Part shown: in pieces, positions 46,783 through 55,674 of the stretch
Layout: each line of letters starts with the position of its first letter
Position numbering within the stretch: the stretch's first letter is position 1
Source: Loktanella sp. 5RATIMAR09
GTDB taxonomy: Bacteria > Pseudomonadota > Alphaproteobacteria > Rhodobacterales > Rhodobacteraceae
Assembly: GCF_001419985.1 (NCBI RefSeq)
Contig: NZ_LJAL01000008.1
Coordinates: forward strand, 1-64,000
Length of the DNA stretch: 64,000 bases
Reading direction: 5' to 3'
The notes under the pieces: generated by a model
Databases searched by the model: none
Told to the model about the DNA's origin: nothing
What the model saw: the letters and a program-made list of their open reading frames with translations, nothing else
Made by a program: the position numbers and the translations under genes

Positions 46783-46960
46783 CCACGCAGCACGTTGATA
46801 TTGAATAACAATTGTTGCTTGGCGACTGTTGGCCTTGCGTCGGTGAACCGTTGACCCCATCGGCCTGTCTGGTCAGGCTTTGTGAAGAGTGGTTCTATGC
46901 GGCGCAGGTCAATAAACCACACCCGCGCCAAACAAGAGCGCCAAAAGAGAGCAGACCCTC

Positions 46961-47428
46961 ATGTTGAACCGCCGCCATTTTATTGTTGTCGCCACCGGTG
47001 CGCTTGTCGCCTGCGGGCAGCGCGATGAAGCAAGTCCCGCGAGCCGGACGCGCAGCATCCCGCTTTATCCAAACGAGACGCCGGAACTGCGCCGCCTGAT
47101 TAACAAATACGCCGATGTGCATGATATTCCTGTCACGCTGCTGCACCGCGTCATTATACGCGAAAGCACCCATAACCCCGCCGCACGCAATGGTCCCTAT
47201 TACGGGTTGATGCAAATCCATCCGCAGACCGCACGCGCGATGGGCTATCGCGGGGCACCTGAGGGGCTTTTGGATGCGGAAACCAACCTGATCTACGCGG
47301 GGCGGTATCTGCGCGGTGCGTGGCTGGTATCGGACGGGGATGAAGCGACCGCCGTCAGTTGGTACGCGCGCGGCTATTACTATGAGGCCAAGCGGCGGGG
47401 CTTGCTGGAAGAAACAGGGCTGCGCTAG
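46961..47428 (+). CDS. Lytic transglycosylase lipoprotein (SLT domain)
   Basis: 155 residues. A twin-arginine-like start is combined with a lipobox (LNRRHFIVVATGALVAC, Cys18). The SLT catalytic domain follows with Glu in VIIRESTHNPAA, then YYGLMQIHPQTARAMGY, NLIYAGRYLRGA and AVSWYARGYY. It cleaves peptidoglycan in the periplasm. It sits inside the his gene group without an obvious link to histidine. Confidence 0.9.
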   Translation: MLNRRHFIVVATGALVACGQRDEASPASRTRSIPLYPNETPELRRLINKYADVHDIPVTLLHRVIIRESTHNPAARNGPYYGLMQIHPQTARAMGYRGAPEGLLDAETNLIYAGRYLRGAWLVSDGDEATAVSWYARGYYYEAKRRGLLEETGLR

Positions 47429-47513
47429 GCTCGACAGTTAAGCGACGTGGGATAGCGGTATCGCTTTGGTCGAATGGAACGAACGACAGCAGCGCCCAAA
47501 CCTTTGCCCGCAC

Positions 47514-47542
47514 AAAAAAGCCCCCGCAAAGCGGGGGCTTTT
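47514..47542. terminator. Bidirectional rho-independent terminator
   Basis: AAAAAAGCCCCCGC, a 3-base AAA loop, and GCGGGGGCTTTT form a tight GC stem flanked by A- and T-runs. It lies between the convergent transglycosylase and DUF2147 genes and can serve both. Confidence 0.9.
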
Positions 47543-47564
47543 CGTCATAATGGAATGGTTCGTC

Positions 47565-47954
47565 TTATCCCACACGCACCCAGTTCTGGCTGGAGCAGAG
47601 CAGACCACCGGCGACACAGCCACGCAGACGCAGCGCATTTCCGTCAACATCCATTTTCCCGATGTAGATCTTGTTGTTGGACGGACGCCAAACCGACCCT
47701 TCGTAGGCTCCGCCGCCTTGTGGGACCATGTCGATCACAAGCGTCTTGCCGATGTTTTCGGATTGATATTCGCCATCGGCGTTAAACGTCCGGCTGATCA
47801 CCCCACAGACGGCAGCACCGCATGGGGCAATTGTGATGTGCGCATACGCGCCGTCATCTACCTCGGTCTGCCACACGCCAAGGGCCGCGTCCTGGGCGGA
47901 TGCGGCGGTCGCAAAGGCAAACAGTGAAGCCGCCAAAATCAAAAGTTTCTTCAT
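47565..47954 (-). CDS. DUF2147-family secreted protein
   Basis: 129 residues from ATG 47954; a TTG two codons upstream is possible. A Sec signal (MKKLLILAASLFAFATAASA) is followed by GVWQTEVDDGAYAHITIAPC, then WRPSNNKIYIGKMDVDGNAL and LRGCVAGGLLCSSQNWVR. This is the DUF2147 pattern of small periplasmic or outer-membrane proteins. Function unknown. Confidence 0.88.
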   Translation of the reverse strand: MKKLLILAASLFAFATAASAQDAALGVWQTEVDDGAYAHITIAPCGAAVCGVISRTFNADGEYQSENIGKTLVIDMVPQGGGAYEGSVWRPSNNKIYIGKMDVDGNALRLRGCVAGGLLCSSQNWVRVG

Positions 47955-48095
47955 ACTCAATTCCTCCCTGAGTTCTGCTGCCGATCATGAGAGCGAAATG
48001 CCTATGCGATCAAGAAAGACGTTGGGTCAAAGCCTGCGTTGCAATCCCGCGCTGCCCATGCATAAACGCGCACAAACGCGAAAGGTGTCCTGACG

Positions 48096-48812
48096 ATGAT
48101 CCTCTATCCTGCCATTGACCTCAAAGACGGAAACGCGGTGCGGCTTGTGCATGGCGATATGGATCAGACGACAGTCTTTAACGACGACCCCGCAGCGCAG
48201 GCCAAGGCATTTGTGGCCGCAGGCTGTACGTGGTTGCATCTGGTCGATCTCAACGGCGCTTTTGCCGGTGAACCTGTGAACGCGGCCCCCGTTGAGGCAA
48301 TCCTGAAGGCCTGCCCCGTTCCTGCACAACTTGGTGGCGGAATTCGCGATATGGCCACGATTGAACGCTGGCTCGACAAAGGGTTGGCGCGCGTGATTCT
48401 GGGGACTGTCGCTGTGGAAAACCCTGATCTGGTCCGCGCAGCGGCGCGCGCCTTCCCCGGTCAGGTGGCCGTTGGGCTTGATGCGCGCAACGGGCGCGTC
48501 GCCACACGCGGATGGGCGGAAGAAACCGACGTGATGGTCACCGACCTTGCCAAATCATTCGAAGATGCAGGGATTGCCGCGATCATCTACACCGACATTC
48601 TGCGCGATGGCGCGATGAAAGGCCCCAACATCGACGCAACCGCCGAGCTGGCCCGCGCTGTCGATATCCCCGTCATCGCCTCAGGTGGCGTCTCGTCGAT
48701 GGACGATCTGACCGCGCTCAAAGCAACCGGCGTGATCTCGGGTGCAATATCGGGCCGTGCGCTTTATGACGGGGCGATTGATCTCAAAGCGGCTCTGGCA
48801 GCACTTCGCTAA
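48096..48812 (+). CDS. hisA: Phosphoribosylformimino-5-aminoimidazole carboxamide ribotide isomerase
   Basis: 238 residues. A TIM barrel with [20 protein letters not shown] (catalytic Asp), [23 protein letters not shown] and [12 protein letters not shown]. It carries out the Amadori rearrangement of the histidine pathway. It is 69 bases from hisF. Confidence 0.97.
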   Translation: MILYPAIDLKDGNAVRLVHGDMDQTTVFNDDPAAQAKAFVAAGCTWLHLVDLNGAFAGEPVNAAPVEAILKACPVPAQLGGGIRDMATIERWLDKGLARVILGTVAVENPDLVRAAARAFPGQVAVGLDARNGRVATRGWAEETDVMVTDLAKSFEDAGIAAIIYTDILRDGAMKGPNIDATAELARAVDIPVIASGGVSSMDDLTALKATGVISGAISGRALYDGAIDLKAALAALR

Positions 48813-48881
48813 CACCTTGTCTTTGAAAAAACTCCGAATAGCACGCTTGCGGCACGCCTTGCCCGCGCTTAGACAGAAGCC

Positions 48882-49643
48882 ATGCTGAAAACCCGTATCA
48901 TCCCCTGTCTGGACGTCGCCGAAGGCCGCGTCGTCAAAGGCGTGAACTTTGTTGATCTGATCGACGCTGGCGATCCGGTGGATGCCGCGATTGCCTATAA
49001 TGCGGCGGGTGCGGATGAGCTTTGTTTTCTCGATATCATGGCCACGCAAGAAAACCGCGGCACGATGTTTGATCTTGCGACCCGCACAGCCGAGCAGTGC
49101 TTTATGCCGCTGACCATCGGGGGCGGTGTGCGCACGCACCATGATGTGCGCGATCTGCTGCTTGCCGGGGCCGATAAGGTCAGCTTCAACTCTGCCGCTG
49201 TCGCCAACCCCGATGTGGTCGCCGAAGCGGCTATGCGGTTCGGTTCGCAATGCATTGTTGTGGCGATAGACGCCAAGACAGTCGCGCCGGGCAAATGGGA
49301 GATTTTCACCCATGGTGGTCGGCGTGCCACAGGCATTGACGCGGTCGCATTCGCCAAAACTGTCGTGGAAAAAGGGGCAGGAGAAATCCTGCTCACATCC
49401 ATGGACCGCGACGGCACGAAAGCAGGGTTCAACCTGCCCCTGACGCGCGCCATTTCCGACGCTGTGGATGTCCCTGTCATCGCATCCGGCGGCGTGGGTA
49501 CGCTGGATCACCTTGTCGAAGGTGTGACGATGGGCGGCGCTTCTGCCGTCCTTGCCGCGTCAATCTTTCACTTTGGCACCTACACCATCGGCGAGGCCAA
49601 GGCCCATATGGCCGCCGCCGGCATCCCTGTGAGGCTGACATGA
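48882..49643 (+). CDS. hisF: Imidazole glycerol phosphate synthase, cyclase subunit
   Basis: 253 residues. A TIM barrel with [18 protein letters not shown] (first catalytic Asp), [21 protein letters not shown] (second Asp) and [12 protein letters not shown]. It works with HisH. It overlaps hisE by 4 bases. Confidence 0.97.
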   Translation: MLKTRIIPCLDVAEGRVVKGVNFVDLIDAGDPVDAAIAYNAAGADELCFLDIMATQENRGTMFDLATRTAEQCFMPLTIGGGVRTHHDVRDLLLAGADKVSFNSAAVANPDVVAEAAMRFGSQCIVVAIDAKTVAPGKWEIFTHGGRRATGIDAVAFAKTVVEKGAGEILLTSMDRDGTKAGFNLPLTRAISDAVDVPVIASGGVGTLDHLVEGVTMGGASAVLAASIFHFGTYTIGEAKAHMAAAGIPVRLT

Positions 49644-49948
49644 CCCTGAATGATCTGGCTGCCATTATTGCTGCGCGCAAGTCAGCTGATCCTGACAGCA
49701 GTTGGACAGCGAAACTCCTGTCTCAGGGGCCGGATAAATGCGCAGAGAAATTCGGTGAAGAGGCGATTGAAGCCATTATCGAAGCCATCAAAGGCGACAA
49801 GGCGCGCCTGACCTCGGAAGCAGCGGATGTAGTGTACCATCTTTTGGTCATGCTGACCGCCTGTGATGTGACGCTGGACGATGTGATTGCCGAATTGGCT
49901 GCGCGCCAAGGCACCTCTGGTATCGCCGAGAAAGCCGCCCGCACGTAG
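49640..49948 (+). CDS. hisE: Phosphoribosyl-ATP pyrophosphatase
   Basis: 102 residues. The all-alpha MazG-like fold has [20 protein letters not shown] followed by EAIEAIIEA, and [15 protein letters not shown], the HisE signature. It is the separate form, not fused to HisI. It is the last gene of the visible his group. Confidence 0.95.
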   Translation: MTLNDLAAIIAARKSADPDSSWTAKLLSQGPDKCAEKFGEEAIEAIIEAIKGDKARLTSEAADVVYHLLVMLTACDVTLDDVIAELAARQGTSGIAEKAART

Positions 49949-49958
49949 CTGCGTGCGG
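49939..49958. terminator. Hairpin at the end of hisE
   Basis: CCGCACG and CGTGCGG face each other around a 6-base loop over the hisE stop codon, between convergent hisE and kinase genes. There is no T-run, so a rho-independent role is uncertain. Confidence 0.4.
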
Positions 49959-49970
49959 CCCACGACCCGC

Positions 49971-51302
49971 CTACCGCCCGCGAGAGACCCACTCAAAGAT
50001 CTTTGAGGAAATACGTTCGTCCTCAACCTGCTTTCGTGCCTGCGCGGCCTCTTGTTCCGCCAGTGCTGCGAGGCGCGCCTCATGTGCAAGACGGGCCTCT
50101 CGGGCCTGATGCGCTGCTTGAATTGCTGCGGCACGTTCAGCCTCAATCCGCTTTTTTTCTTCAGCCTCAAAGGTTTCGCGGTTGAACTCCTCAACCCACT
50201 CGGGCTTGAAACCATCGCGTTTCGGCGTCACCTGTTTGCGCGGGGCGGGTGTTTCGACACGCTTTTGGGCATCTGCACTCAAGACATGCTTGTTGGTTTC
50301 TTCAATCAGCTCACTCAGCGTTTTCGTCAGCGTCTTGTTTTCAGGTATTTTGACCGTTTTGACCTTCTTAGTTTCCTGCGCAATCAGGTCCAACCAGTCC
50401 TTTGCAGACTGGATACGCTCTTTGGGGGACACACGCATCGCCTGGTCAATTGCCGCCAAAAACGCGGTTTCATATTGGGGGAAGCGGCCTGCAATGGGCT
50501 CATAGGGATCGGGCTCACCGCCTGCCATCGCGGACACACGGGTCTGACTGTTGGGCGGTGCTTCACCCGAAATCAGATGGTACATCGTGGCGGCCAGCGC
50601 ATAAAGGTCACTGCAAGGGCCCTGTACGCCGCCTGCAACGTAGAATTCATGTGGCGAATAGCCGTCTTTGACAACGAGCATTGTCGAAACGGCATTGGTC
50701 TTTTGGCTCGCATCCTCGCGGGCGGCACCAAAGTCGATCAATGCGGGCGTGCCCCATTTATCCAGCAGGATATTGTCAGGCGAAATATCACGGTGCAACA
50801 GGTCGTTGCTGTGCACCAGATCAATGGCGTCCAGCACTTTCACCAGAATATCGCGCACCTGATCAGGGCTCAGTGCGTCATTATCATCCTCAATGACATC
50901 AAGCAGGTCGCGCCCCTCGAACAGATCCAGCACCATATAGGCGGTGCCGTTTTCCTCAAACGCCTGATGGACGCTGACGATATTGGGGTGGCGCAACTTG
51001 GCGATACTGCGCGCCTCGCGCATGAACATCTCGACGATCTGGCGGTACTGCGCATCATGGGCGGGTGCATTCACGGTGACGCGGTTGCCAAAACGCATAC
51101 AGACCGATTCAGGAAAGCATTCCTTGATCACAACGGGCCGTTCCAGAAACGTATCCATCGCCAGATAGGTTATCCCGAATCCACCTGCGCCAATCTGACG
51201 GTCAATCTTGAATTTCCCATCCAGCAGTTCCAATCCGGTCGGCAGGCCCTGCCCCTGACTTTCATAGGTCTGAGATGCGTCAATTATGCGTGTTTCTTGC
51301 AT
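49971..51302 (-). CDS. Serine/threonine protein kinase with C-terminal coiled-coil
   Basis: 443 residues. The Hanks-type kinase domain has the G-loop GAGGFG (38-43), VVIKECFPE (VAIK-equivalent Lys), LLHRDISPDNILLD, IDFGAARE and an activation segment with VVKDGYSPHEFY. From about residue 325 it is a Lys/Glu/Ala/Arg-rich helix (EEKKRIEAERAAAIQAAHQ, then EARLAALAEQEAAQARKQ). No membrane segment is seen, so it is probably cytosolic. The kinase substrate is unknown. Confidence 0.92.
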   Translation of the reverse strand: MQETRIIDASQTYESQGQGLPTGLELLDGKFKIDRQIGAGGFGITYLAMDTFLERPVVIKECFPESVCMRFGNRVTVNAPAHDAQYRQIVEMFMREARSIAKLRHPNIVSVHQAFEENGTAYMVLDLFEGRDLLDVIEDDNDALSPDQVRDILVKVLDAIDLVHSNDLLHRDISPDNILLDKWGTPALIDFGAAREDASQKTNAVSTMLVVKDGYSPHEFYVAGGVQGPCSDLYALAATMYHLISGEAPPNSQTRVSAMAGGEPDPYEPIAGRFPQYETAFLAAIDQAMRVSPKERIQSAKDWLDLIAQETKKVKTVKIPENKTLTKTLSELIEETNKHVLSADAQKRVETPAPRKQVTPKRDGFKPEWVEEFNRETFEAEEKKRIEAERAAAIQAAHQAREARLAHEARLAALAEQEAAQARKQVEDERISSKIFEWVSRGR

Positions 51303-51511
51303 TGATTATCCATAGTCGTGAGGCACAACGGAAAAACAAAGACTGATACTGGAACTAACCTATAGGTGTGACAGCGGGCCGATGAGTCAATGACGAAACA
51401 TTTGCAATTTAATGCATTTAGAATCGCCTTGGCGCGCAGTCACTACAACCCTGTCGGGCAATTGTGCCATTCTTGTGGCACATTAGGACTTATTTAATAA
51501 AAAGCGTTTGT

Positions 51512-51985
51512 TTACAGCTGCAACTTTGACGAGATTATGCCAGTCGCAAAACCCGCCATGCGCAGTTCCGAAAACAGTCTCTGGTATTCGATCTTCGGAC
51601 AACGGTCCGCGATCACATCGACACCGCGGGCTTGTGCTTCGGCTGCGGCCTGCGGATGCGACACGCCGATCTGCATCCAGATTGTTTGCAGGTCGGGCCA
51701 CCGTGCAAGCGATGCCGTCACAATAGGCGGCACCTGTTCGGACCGGCGAAAGATATCTACCATATCCACATCGTCGGGAATTTCGGACACGTCACCATAA
51801 ACCTTTTCCCCCAAAAGCGTCTGGCCCGCCAGACCGGGGTTCACAGGAATGATCCGGTAACCTTTCAGGCTCAGATAGCGCGCTACATAATAACTGGGGC
51901 GGATTTCATTCGCGGACACGCCCACGATCGCAATCGTTTTCGTGCGCCTCAGAATCATACGCAGGTGATCGTCGGAATAACTCAT
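51512..51985 (-). CDS. CoA-binding domain protein (YccU-like)
   Basis: 157 residues. A Rossmann-type CoA-binding domain: TKTIAIVGVSANEIRPSYYV, YRIIPVNPGLAG, then VDMVDIFRRSEQVPPIV and IWMQIGVSHPQA. Stand-alone proteins of this family bind CoA in vitro. The cellular role is not settled. Confidence 0.88.
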   Translation of the reverse strand: MSYSDDHLRMILRRTKTIAIVGVSANEIRPSYYVARYLSLKGYRIIPVNPGLAGQTLLGEKVYGDVSEIPDDVDMVDIFRRSEQVPPIVTASLARWPDLQTIWMQIGVSHPQAAAEAQARGVDVIADRCPKIEYQRLFSELRMAGFATGIISSKLQL

Positions 51986-52013
51986 GCCGTAACATACACC
52001 GCGCGTTCACAAG

Positions 52014-52040
52014 AAAAAAGCGCCCGGACAAACCGGGCGC
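52014..52040 (-). terminator. Rho-independent terminator (minus strand)
   Basis: Read on the minus strand, GCGCCCGG-TTTGT-CCGGGCGC is followed by TTTTTT. It ends the rlmB/zinc-ribbon transcript before the CoA-binding gene. Confidence 0.88.
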
Positions 52041-52180
52041 AAGTCGTGGAACGAGGGACAGTGAGACAATGCGCGCATGTTCCGGCGGCGCGCTGTCCCT
52101 ACCGAGGTGTGCGCGACAGAGGCACAAACGAAGGGGCACTCAAGCGAATGTGATAGGCCGTGTGCCGGGGCAATGATGCG

Positions 52181-52492
52181 TCAGTCGAAAATTTCATCAA
52201 CGACGTCTTCGACAACATCCCAAATCTGCGACATGACGCGCCGGCCAAAACCCTTGGACTTCTTACGCTTCATGGGGCGATCATGGCGGTATTCGGGATA
52301 TTTCTCGACCCGTTTTCGCGGCGCAGGACGGGCGGATGCCGCCGAGGGCGCAGTTTGTTTTGGCAACATCTTGAGCGCGCGCAGGGGCGCACCGCAGTTG
52401 CTACAGGTCAGCTCGTGCCGATCCTGCCCGCGCAGGACAAGAGCCGCTTTCGTACCGCAATAACAACATGTCGCAATCTTTGTGGCAGCCAT
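52181..52492 (-). CDS. Small zinc-ribbon protein
   Basis: 103 residues from ATG 52492. The N-terminus holds a CxxC zinc ribbon (CCYCGTKA ... LTCSNCGAPL). The rest is basic and Pro/Lys/Arg-rich and ends in an amphipathic, acidic helix (IWDVVEDVVDEIFD). A nucleic-acid or ribosome role is possible but not shown. It lies 17 bases after rlmB. Confidence 0.8.
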   Translation of the reverse strand: MAATKIATCCYCGTKAALVLRGQDRHELTCSNCGAPLRALKMLPKQTAPSAASARPAPRKRVEKYPEYRHDRPMKRKKSKGFGRRVMSQIWDVVEDVVDEIFD

Positions 52493-52509
52493 CAATCCGG
52501 TCCTGTCAT

Positions 52510-53298
52510 TCAGCCTTTGACAGCATATAGGGCCACTGCCGCCGCATTTGAGACGTTGAGCGAACCAAATCCGGCCGCTGCGTCGATTTTGACCAATGTG
52601 TCGCAAGTCTCGCGGGTCTTTTCGCGCAATCCCGGCCCTTCGGCCCCCATCACCAACGCGACGGGACGGTCGCGCTTGCCCTCAACCGCCGCCTCAATCG
52701 TGGTTTCCGCTTCACCATCAAGGCCCAGCACAAGATAGCCCATGCCCTTCAGCGCCTCCATCGCATCCGCAAGATTGCGCACGCGCAAATAGGGTTGCCG
52801 TTCCAGCGCCCCACTGGCCGTTTTCGCCAATGCGCCTGTCTCGGGGGCCGAATGCCGCTGAACGGCCACAACGGCGCGCGCACCAAAAACCTCAGCCGAG
52901 CGTAAAATAGCACCCACGTTGTGCGGGTCCGTCACACGGTCAAGCAGCACGATGCGCGGTGGCATCGGACCGTCGCCCAGCGCCACATCCTCCAGAGTAC
53001 CCCAATCAAGCGGTTTGACCTCAAGTGCCGCCCCCTGATGCACCGACTGCGGATCAAGCGGGGCTGCAAATTTGCGCGGATCCGAAATCTCGGGTTCCAT
53101 CCCGCTTTGCGCCACAGCCTCGCCCAGTCGTTCCAGCGCATTGCGCGTCACCACCAGCCGCAGCTTCGTGCGCGCGGGGTTTTCCAGCGCATCGCGCACC
53201 GCATGCAAGCCAAACAGCCAAACGGTTTCCTGCGCGGCAATCCGTTTGCCCTGCTCTTTTGCAATCACCCACTTTGGCTTTTTCATCTGCTTTCCCAT
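52510..53298 (-). CDS. rlmB: 23S rRNA 2'-O-ribose methyltransferase (RlmB/TrmH family)
   Basis: 262 residues. An N-terminal substrate-binding domain (WLFGLHAVRDALENPARTKL) precedes the SPOUT domain with RIVLLDRVTDPHNVGAILRS, ALVMGAEGPGLREKTRETCD and the knot motif GSLNVSNAAAVALYAV. It most likely methylates G2251 of 23S rRNA. TrmH-like tRNA enzymes are the alternative. Confidence 0.92.
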   Translation of the reverse strand: MGKQMKKPKWVIAKEQGKRIAAQETVWLFGLHAVRDALENPARTKLRLVVTRNALERLGEAVAQSGMEPEISDPRKFAAPLDPQSVHQGAALEVKPLDWGTLEDVALGDGPMPPRIVLLDRVTDPHNVGAILRSAEVFGARAVVAVQRHSAPETGALAKTASGALERQPYLRVRNLADAMEALKGMGYLVLGLDGEAETTIEAAVEGKRDRPVALVMGAEGPGLREKTRETCDTLVKIDAAAGFGSLNVSNAAAVALYAVKG

Positions 53299-53412
53299 CT
53301 GGCATGTCCGCCCCCGCGATACCCCACTCGGGCGTGGCTGTGAAGAGGATCACACATTGAGCCACTTTTGCGGTTGACGCACCCTGGGGGCGCGGGTAAT
53401 CAGCGCTTGGTT

Positions 53413-53496
53413 GGGCGACAGGCCGCAAGGTGTGGCAGGGGACTGTAACTCCCTCGAGGCGACTCACGCCTGGTTCGATTCCAGGGTCGCCCACCA
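53413..53496 (+). tRNA. tRNA-Tyr (anticodon GTA)
   Basis: 84 bases including CCA. Acceptor GGGCGAC/GTCGCCC, anticodon arm GGGGA-CTGTAAC-TCCCT (anticodon GTA), a long class II variable arm (CGAGGCGACTCACG), and T-arm CCTGG-TTCGATT-CCAGG. It lies divergent from rlmB. Confidence 0.96.
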
Positions 53497-53698
53497 TTTT
53501 TCTAGACAATACAATTAGGTCACCGCCCCGAGTGGGCGCGATAGAATGGTGCGTATGAGACTTTATCGGCGTAGCCTGCCACGCAGTTAATGCTCGACGC
53601 CATGTCGCTGTTCCGCGATGATGAGGCGCGTGAAAGCGGGTCGAAGGGTTCTTTGCAGCCCCTCAAAGCGCCGCCCTTGCTGGGGAAAGCCGGATCAA

Positions 53699-55588
53699 AT
53701 GCAACAGACCACCTCTGACCGGTTGAAGACAGCGCTTTTGCTGGTCTCGGTCGGAGGTTTGCTGTCGGGGCTGGCGCTCTATTTCAACGGACGTAGCGAT
53801 ATCGCCAGCATCGTCTGGTTTGTGGGCGTTGTGCCTGTGCTCGCAGCACTGGTCATCGAGATCATCCGCAGTCTTTGGCAAGGCGAGGTCGGGTTGGATA
53901 TCGTTGCGGCACTTTCGATGACCGCAGCACTTGTCTTTGGTGAAACACTGGCCGCAGCCGTTGTCGCGGTCATGTATTCCGGCGGCACCTTTCTGGAAAG
54001 CTTTGCCGAAGGGCGCGCCCGCCGTGAAATGCGTGATTTGCTGTCACGTGTCCCCCGCACGGCAACCCGTTACAACAATGGTGGTCTGGAAGAGGTCGCA
54101 TTGGACGCAATTCGACCGGGTGACCTGTTGCTGATCCGGCAGGGCGACGTTGTTCCCGTTGATGGCACTGTCGCTTCCGATGACGCTTTCGTCGACACCT
54201 CGGCGCTGACCGGTGAATCACTGCCCGCCCGCCTCGCGCGCGGCGCAGATGCGATGAGCGGCGCGACGAATGCGGGCGAACCCTTTGACCTCACAGCGAC
54301 ACGGTTGGCCGAGGACAGCACCTATGCGGGTATCGTGCGTCTGGTTGAAGAGGCCCAGCGCGCCAAAGCACCCATGGCCCGCCTCGCGGATCGTTGGTCG
54401 CTTGGGTTTCTTGTCGTCACGGTCACAATAGCCTTTGCCGCATGGTGGTTCACAGGCGATCCGATCCGGGCGGTGGCCGTGCTCGTGGTGGCAACGCCCT
54501 GCCCTTTGATCCTTGCAGTGCCCGTGGCACTGGTGGCGGGCCTGTCGCGCGCCGCGCATTTCGGCATCTTGATCAAAGGTGCCGGAGCGCTTGAAACGAT
54601 GGCGCGGATCGGCACTTTGATCCTCGACAAGACAGGCACTCTGACGGTCGGGCGGCCGCAGATCGTGTCTATCGACAGCCGCGACGGGCGTGCGGGCAAT
54701 GACATCCTGCGCCTTGCCGCAGCAATGGATCAGGTGTCACAGCACCCTGTCGCGCAGGCCGTCGTCGCGGCGGCGAAGGCACGCGAACTTGCGTTGCCGC
54801 TCCCCTCCGAGGTTACCGAAATCCCCGGAGAGGGGGTGACCGGCCATGTCGAGGGGCACAAAGTGATTGTCGGGGGGGCCGATTTTGTCGCCCAGCGTAT
54901 CGGGCATCCGGCAGGCGATCACCCTACAGGTGCGGCGGGATCTGTCCTTGTTGCCATCGCGGTTGACGGCAAAATGGCCGGGCATCTCGTGATGGCCGAC
55001 CCCTTGCGTGACGGAACGGGCACCATGCTTGCGCGGTTGCGCCGCGAAGGGATCACACGGATTCTGCTGGCCACAGGCGACAGAGCGGCGGTCGCAGAGC
55101 GGATCACCAAGGACCTCGGTCTTGATCGCGTGCACGCGGGTCTGACACCCGACATGAAGGTACAGCTGGTGCTGGCCGAGCGCAAAAGCAGACCGGTGAT
55201 GATGGTTGGTGACGGCGTGAACGATGCGCCGGCCCTTGCCGCTGCGGATGTGGGCGTGGCGATGGGCGCGCGGGGTGCAGCCGCCTCGGCCGAGGCGGCG
55301 GACGTGGTCTTGCTGGTGGACCGGGTGGACCGGCTTGCGCAGGGTATCGAAATCGCGCGCCGTGCCCGACGTATCGCGGTGCAGAGTGTGGTCGCGGGGA
55401 TCGGCCTATCGGTTGCGGGAATGATTGCTGCGGCATTTGGCTATCTGACACCGGTTCAGGGCGCGCTGTTGCAAGAGGTGATCGACGTGGCCGTTATCCT
55501 GAATGCGCTGCGCGCGCTCTGGATTGAACCGTCAGGCATGGGCGCACCGCAGGGCACGTCCCCGGACCGTAAGCAAGCGCCGGTATAG
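53699..55588 (+). CDS. P1B-type metal-transporting ATPase
   Basis: 629 residues from ATG 53699. About eight membrane helices. Motifs: actuator ALTGESLPA, ion-site TPCP (Cys268), phosphorylation DKTGTLT (Asp310), SQHPVAQA (the HP motif) and hinge GDGVNDAPALAAADVG. No N-terminal heavy-metal-binding domain is present, so it is a minimal P1B protein. The metal (Zn/Cd/Co/Pb-type versus Cu) cannot be fixed without comparing transmembrane residues. Confidence 0.92.
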   Translation: MQQTTSDRLKTALLLVSVGGLLSGLALYFNGRSDIASIVWFVGVVPVLAALVIEIIRSLWQGEVGLDIVAALSMTAALVFGETLAAAVVAVMYSGGTFLESFAEGRARREMRDLLSRVPRTATRYNNGGLEEVALDAIRPGDLLLIRQGDVVPVDGTVASDDAFVDTSALTGESLPARLARGADAMSGATNAGEPFDLTATRLAEDSTYAGIVRLVEEAQRAKAPMARLADRWSLGFLVVTVTIAFAAWWFTGDPIRAVAVLVVATPCPLILAVPVALVAGLSRAAHFGILIKGAGALETMARIGTLILDKTGTLTVGRPQIVSIDSRDGRAGNDILRLAAAMDQVSQHPVAQAVVAAAKARELALPLPSEVTEIPGEGVTGHVEGHKVIVGGADFVAQRIGHPAGDHPTGAAGSVLVAIAVDGKMAGHLVMADPLRDGTGTMLARLRREGITRILLATGDRAAVAERITKDLGLDRVHAGLTPDMKVQLVLAERKSRPVMMVGDGVNDAPALAAADVGVAMGARGAAASAEAADVVLLVDRVDRLAQGIEIARRARRIAVQSVVAGIGLSVAGMIAAAFGYLTPVQGALLQEVIDVAVILNALRALWIEPSGMGAPQGTSPDRKQAPV

Positions 55589-55674
55589 GCTGGACGAAAA
55601 CGATTGTTTCAAGCAAAGTCACGGCAAATTCCTAAAGTGATGCAGGTGGTCTTTTCCACACTGATGGAACAGTC

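Noticed and set aside
50052-51305. 417-codon plus-strand frame
   Set aside because: Antisense to the Ser/Thr kinase; no conserved motif.
53054-53509. Minus-strand protein containing GDPGIEPGVSRLEGV
   Set aside because: This is the translation of the reverse complement of the tRNA-Tyr gene, a common annotation artefact.
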